NCBI GenBank assembly: GCA_036785705.1
Contig: JAWUZG010000359.1
Coordinates: forward strand, 744,001 to 808,000
Source of the DNA: Acanthornis magna
Lineage: Eukaryota > Chordata > Aves > Passeriformes > Acanthizidae
Reading direction: 5' to 3'
Length of the DNA: 64,000 nt
In this document: piece by piece, positions 60,481 through 64,000 of the stretch
Numbering within the stretch: the first letter of the stretch is position 1
How the letters are laid out: each line of letters begins with the position of its first letter
Notes under the pieces: model-generated
Told to the model about the DNA's origin: nothing
Seen by the model: only the letters and a program-made list of their open reading frames with translations
Databases searched by the model: none
Position numbers and translations under genes: made by a program

Positions 60481-60954
60481 GTAAAGTTGATGGAACAATA
60501 ATGTCTGTTTTAGAAATGATCCCTGCTGCTGTGTCTTTCCTTCTTATATCCAGTGTCTCTGTTTTAAGGGGAGAAACTGAATTGGAATTTTCAGAGTAAG
60601 TGATCTCTCTGTTTGTTGTGTGGCTTCTTTATATCTGCATGGCAATTTGTGCGGTGTGCTCAGCCTGCTCTGTCATATTGACAGTGTCAGGCCTGGGACA
60701 CAAATTCTGCAGATTGTCAGGGTCTTTTCTTTTGCTTCACTGCAGCATTAATAATGCAGTGGCACAGCTTTTGGTGCAGGTTGATGTTTCTTCCACTTGT
60801 ATTTTATAAAGGAGAGACAGTTTGTCCTCATACGTTTTGGAGGCTTGTTTCAGTAGAATTCTCCTCGAGTATACTTTGGGTGCACTGACAGATTAAATAT
60901 ATAAATATATTTGTAGAAGTTACTGTGAACTTTAAGAACTTTAAGATGGATAGA

Positions 60955-61310
60955 CCTCCAGCATAGACCTCCATGGGCTGCAGGGGGACAGCCAGCCTCA
61001 CCATGAGATGCAGGGGAATCTCTACTCCGGTGCCTCTTTTTTCACTGACCCGAGCGTCTGCAGGGCTGTTTCTCTCGTTCTTACGCCTTTGTCTGTCTGC
61101 AATTGTGCAGGTTTTTTACCCCCCTTCTTAAATCTGTTATCCCAGAGGCACTACCACCATTGCTGATGGGCTTGTCCTTGGCCAATGGTGGATTTTTGGA
61201 GCTGGCATTTGCAGTGTTCAACATAGGGGAAGCTTCTGGCAGCTTCTCACAGAAGCTGTCCTTGTAGCCCCTCTGCTATCAAAACCTGGTCACACAAACC
61301 CAACACAGTT
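60955..61310 (+). mobile_element. Dispersed bird repeat, retroelement-derived (family not named)
   Basis: A stretch with GACCTCCATGGGCTGCAGGG, TTATCCCAGAGGCACTACCA, GGGGAAGCTTCTGGCAGC and a tail reading ACACAAACCCAACACAG. From memory this matches a sequence found in many places in bird, especially songbird, genomes, but I cannot name the family. It contains a perfect hairpin, CAGCTTCT-CAC-AGAAGCTG (61240-61258). No coding potential was seen. The edges are approximate. Confidence 0.5.
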
Positions 61311-61821
61311 ACAAAGGCCTGCTGTGATTCTCTATCAGAATGAAGCATGTTAGGATCCTTGTCCTGAAAAATCCAGAGTGGCTCTACTCGCCTGACATGC
61401 CTTGCTCCAGGACAGTGAAACTTGTAAACGTGCATTGGAAACATGACAGCTGTGACACTGTTGTGTTTCTGCCCTGCGGTCTTCAGGTGTTTCAAGGAAA
61501 AAGTGATGCTTTCTTAGCCTGTTTGCTGGAGTTGTGTGGTACCAAGACACTGTCTTACTTCCATGCAGAGAGTTCTAGGGTAAGGTCTTAAAATTGTTTT
61601 TCTGAGGTGTGGAGAGCAACTGAAGTTAAAGTACAGTGGATTGCTTGTACTTCAGGATTGCTTTCTTGTGTACGCTGGAAGTCTTTATTCTCAAAGAGAA
61701 TTTTTATTAGCATGTCAGCTGTGGGTACTTCCTCTGTCCTTATTTTATTGTAGTTTGGCTGATTTTATCCAGATCTGTTAGGAAAACAAAGGTTTTCAAC
61801 CTTTCCCTGTTGCTGTCAGGG

Positions 61822-61855
61822 AAACACTCCCCTGACTCCCTGTCAGGAGTGTTTT
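61822..61855. repeat. Inverted repeat
   Basis: AAACACTCCCCTGAC and GTCAGGAGTGTTT face each other across a short spacer. The arms pair apart from a two-base CC bulge. It has no T-run or gene context suggesting a terminator; its function is unknown. Confidence 0.6.
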
Positions 61856-62465
61856 AAACCCATCACTGCCTTTGGCAGGAAGCTGAAGGTCTCACAGTTA
61901 TAATGTTTGCGTGAGCTTCCTCAGCAGTATCACTGTTGGGATAGGTTGGTTGGGGAGTGCCAGTGCTGGAAAAGGCTGGAGTGTGGACTGCTTTTAGCAC
62001 CAGAGATGTCAGTGAATCCATGTGAGAAAAGGCCTCAGAAGCCAGAAACCTACTGTCAACTTAGCAGGGAACGGCCTTGGGCTTTCCAGTGCTCTGGGAA
62101 GTGGGACAAACCTCACAGATGGGACATGTCCTCCTTGTTCAGTCCAGACAATCTGCGTCGGAAAAATGACTTCATTCACACAAATCTTCCTCATGAAATA
62201 AAGATCTGATGTAGTAAACCCAGTGATTGAACTGCATCAGAGCTTTATTTCATGATAGGGTGAGTTGTTACTGATGATGTGATGATTTTTATGTCATGAT
62301 GTGTTACGGATGGGTTTAAACACAGAAGAGCAAAGATAGCTAGATCTCTGTGAATAAAATGGATTGAACCCAGAAAGGTTTGAAATATAGCAAAAAAAAA
62401 AAGGTTAAAACCAAACGAGGTTAGATGTTGCTGCCAAAGAATCGATATATTTTATGTAACAGTAA

Positions 62466-62630
62466 AAAAGGCAAAGAGAAAGAAGGAAAGGAAGAAGGAA
62501 AGGAAGAAGGAAGGAAAGAAAGAGAGAAAGAAAGAGGGAAAGATAGAAAGAGAAAAGAAGAAAGAGAAGAAAGAAAGAGAGAGAGAAAGAGAGAGAAAGA
62601 AAGAAAGAAAAAGAAAGAAAGAAGGAAGAG
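62466..62630. repeat. Purine (GA/GGAA/GAAA) microsatellite
   Basis: About 165 bp almost entirely A and G on the plus strand: GGAA and GAAA units mixed with GAGA stretches and one T interruption near 62545. Open frames on both strands here (Lys/Glu/Arg-rich or Ser/Phe/Leu-rich) are composition artefacts. Confidence 0.95.
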
Positions 62631-63659
62631 TAGGGCAGTTGGGCTCCTCTGTCTGCACAGCCTTGGACCAGAGGCTTTTTCACCACACATCCAAAACCTC
62701 TCTTCCCCCCACCCTTTGGTGTCAGGGTCTGTGCTGGCCTGGCAGCTGATAGCCCTGGGGCTATGGTCTCTACCCCAAAGGTGCTAAGCTTGACCCCTCT
62801 GTGAATGTATTCTTTTCCCCCAGCCTGGAGTTTTTACTTTATCTTATCTCCATCAGCGCACAGTTCAGGGCTCCATTCAGGGTTTTGGTGGTTTGCTCTG
62901 CAGCTTTTGTACAGTTTTGCTACAATAGGCAAAAGTCCTTCATGAAGACGTTTAAGCCATAAATTATAACATTTCAGTCTCTGATGTGATTTGAAGCCAC
63001 CATTGATTTAACTGGTGGTCTTGTCCTTTGCTATCCTGTAAGGGGAGTAACTTGTATCAGATATGATAGAGCATATGGTGTCCATTCCCTGCCTCACCTA
63101 TCCTTGCTTGTCCCTTGTGCAGAGGGGCTGCATGATATTGGTTATCCCCCCGAAAATAGAGCAAATGCTCTACACATCGCATTCCAGACCTTTCATTGCC
63201 ACTGAAGTCCAACAAAATTTTGGTATCTAGAGGTATGTGCTCTAACCCAGAAAACAGCACCAAAGCTGATTATTACTTGTTGAAATTTATTTTTTTTTTC
63301 AGAAAATATTTAGTCTTAATGACTTTGTAAACAGCTTGCTGTTTGCATTTGGGGGATAAAAAGAAGAAGCAATCCTCAAGAGAGCAATATCAGATTATTT
63401 GTTAAGGAAAAAGCTTTAATACTTGTTAATTGCATGATTTAGAGTCTTCTGTCATTATCATAGTTGTTTAAAGACAAGTCTTTCCCTTTAAGTAGTGCAA
63501 AACCCCCCAATTTTTAAAAAACCATTCCTTAAAAAGCAAACAAAAAAACACCTGACTTCTCCTGAGGGCAAGGCAATGCCACATCAAAAGAAGGTGGATA
63601 ATGAGAGAACGTAGGATGTAATGTTGAAATTTGAAAAAACAATCCAAAAAACCTTCTGC

Positions 63660-64000
63660 TGGCCGAGCTATGTGTTGAGCCTGGAGACAGGAAGGCTCAG
63701 GGGCAATTTTATCACTGTATATAAATACCTAATTAGAGAGAATGAAAATGGTGGAGCTATACTCTTCTCAGCAGTGCCCACTGATGGTACAGGAGGCAAT
63801 GGGCAAAAATAAAAACCCCATGAAGTTCCATCCGAACAAAAGAAAAAGCTTTTTCTCTCTTAGGGTGATCAGCTACTGGAAAAGGTTGTATAAAGTCTCC
63901 ATCTGTGGAGATACTCAAGACCTGATGGGGCACGGTCCTGGGCAGCCTGCTCTAGGCAGCCTGTCTGAACAGGGGCAGAAGCTCTCTCCAGCCATCTTCA
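63660..64000 (+). mobile_element. CR1 LINE fragment at window edge
   Basis: CR1-like text runs from about GAGCCTGGAGACAGGAAGGC through AGGAGGCAATGGGCAAAAA and AGTTCCATCCGAACAAAAG to GTCCTGGGCAGCCTGCTCTA. It is in plus orientation and diverged. The element continues past the window, so its 3' end is not seen. The short open frame at 63621-63812 lies mostly inside it. Confidence 0.82.

Larger units (their letters stand above)
60481..64000 (+). other. FBXO15: FBXO15 intron 8 (runs off the window)
   Basis: At least 3.5 kb. No C-terminal FBXO15 exon was found in any frame, so the next exon lies beyond the right edge or is missing. The stretch holds a dispersed bird repeat (about 60955-61310), a purine microsatellite (62466-62630) and a CR1 fragment at the edge. 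Confidence 0.65.

Noticed and set aside
61340..62209. Open frames of 83 and 100 codons in intron 8 as FBXO15 C-terminal exons
   Set aside because: Neither translation resembles the FBXO15 C-terminus, and they lack splice sites in the phase (1) required after exon 8.
62405..62787. Charged or Ser/Phe-rich frames of up to 120 codons at 62.4-62.8 kb
   Set aside because: They are translations of the purine microsatellite.

Overview
The window looks like bird nuclear DNA. It holds two CR1 LINE fragments, a solo LTR resembling avian alpharetroviral LTRs, and exons whose translation matches the vertebrate F-box gene FBXO15. All family assignments are from memory of these families; no search was run.

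Layout. (1) Positions 1-46154 are one head-to-tail macrosatellite. The unit is 3463 bp (3462-3464), with 13 full copies and a 14th cut after 1135 bp; the array evidently continues left of the window. Copies differ by only a few bases per unit. Within each unit, two blocks are built from degenerate monomers of about 70 bp, separated by a more unique stretch with a small CpG-rich patch. No convincing gene was found in the unit: its open frames are mostly on the minus strand and are carried along by sequence homogeneity. (2) At 46154/46155 the array stops abruptly, mid-unit, and a CpG-rich TATA-less promoter begins, only 252 bp before the FBXO15 start codon. (3) From 46407 to the right edge runs FBXO15 on the plus strand. 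Eight coding exons can be placed to the base with matching splice phases; the last exon or exons lie beyond 64000. Exon 7 contains an in-frame TGA (59340-59342), so as sequenced the product would be cut to about 293 residues. (4) The introns hold an alpharetrovirus-like solo LTR (intron 5), a dispersed bird repeat and two CR1 pieces, plus simple-sequence tracts.

The most interesting aspects are the very homogeneous 3.46-kb tandem array ending against the FBXO15 promoter, its nested ~70-bp origin, the more divergent and apparently more ancestral copies at the promoter edge, and the single nonsense codon in an otherwise intact FBXO15. In human, as I recall, FBXO15 is head-to-head with TIMM21; here the array occupies the side where that neighbour would be expected, and no TIMM21 exon was recognised.
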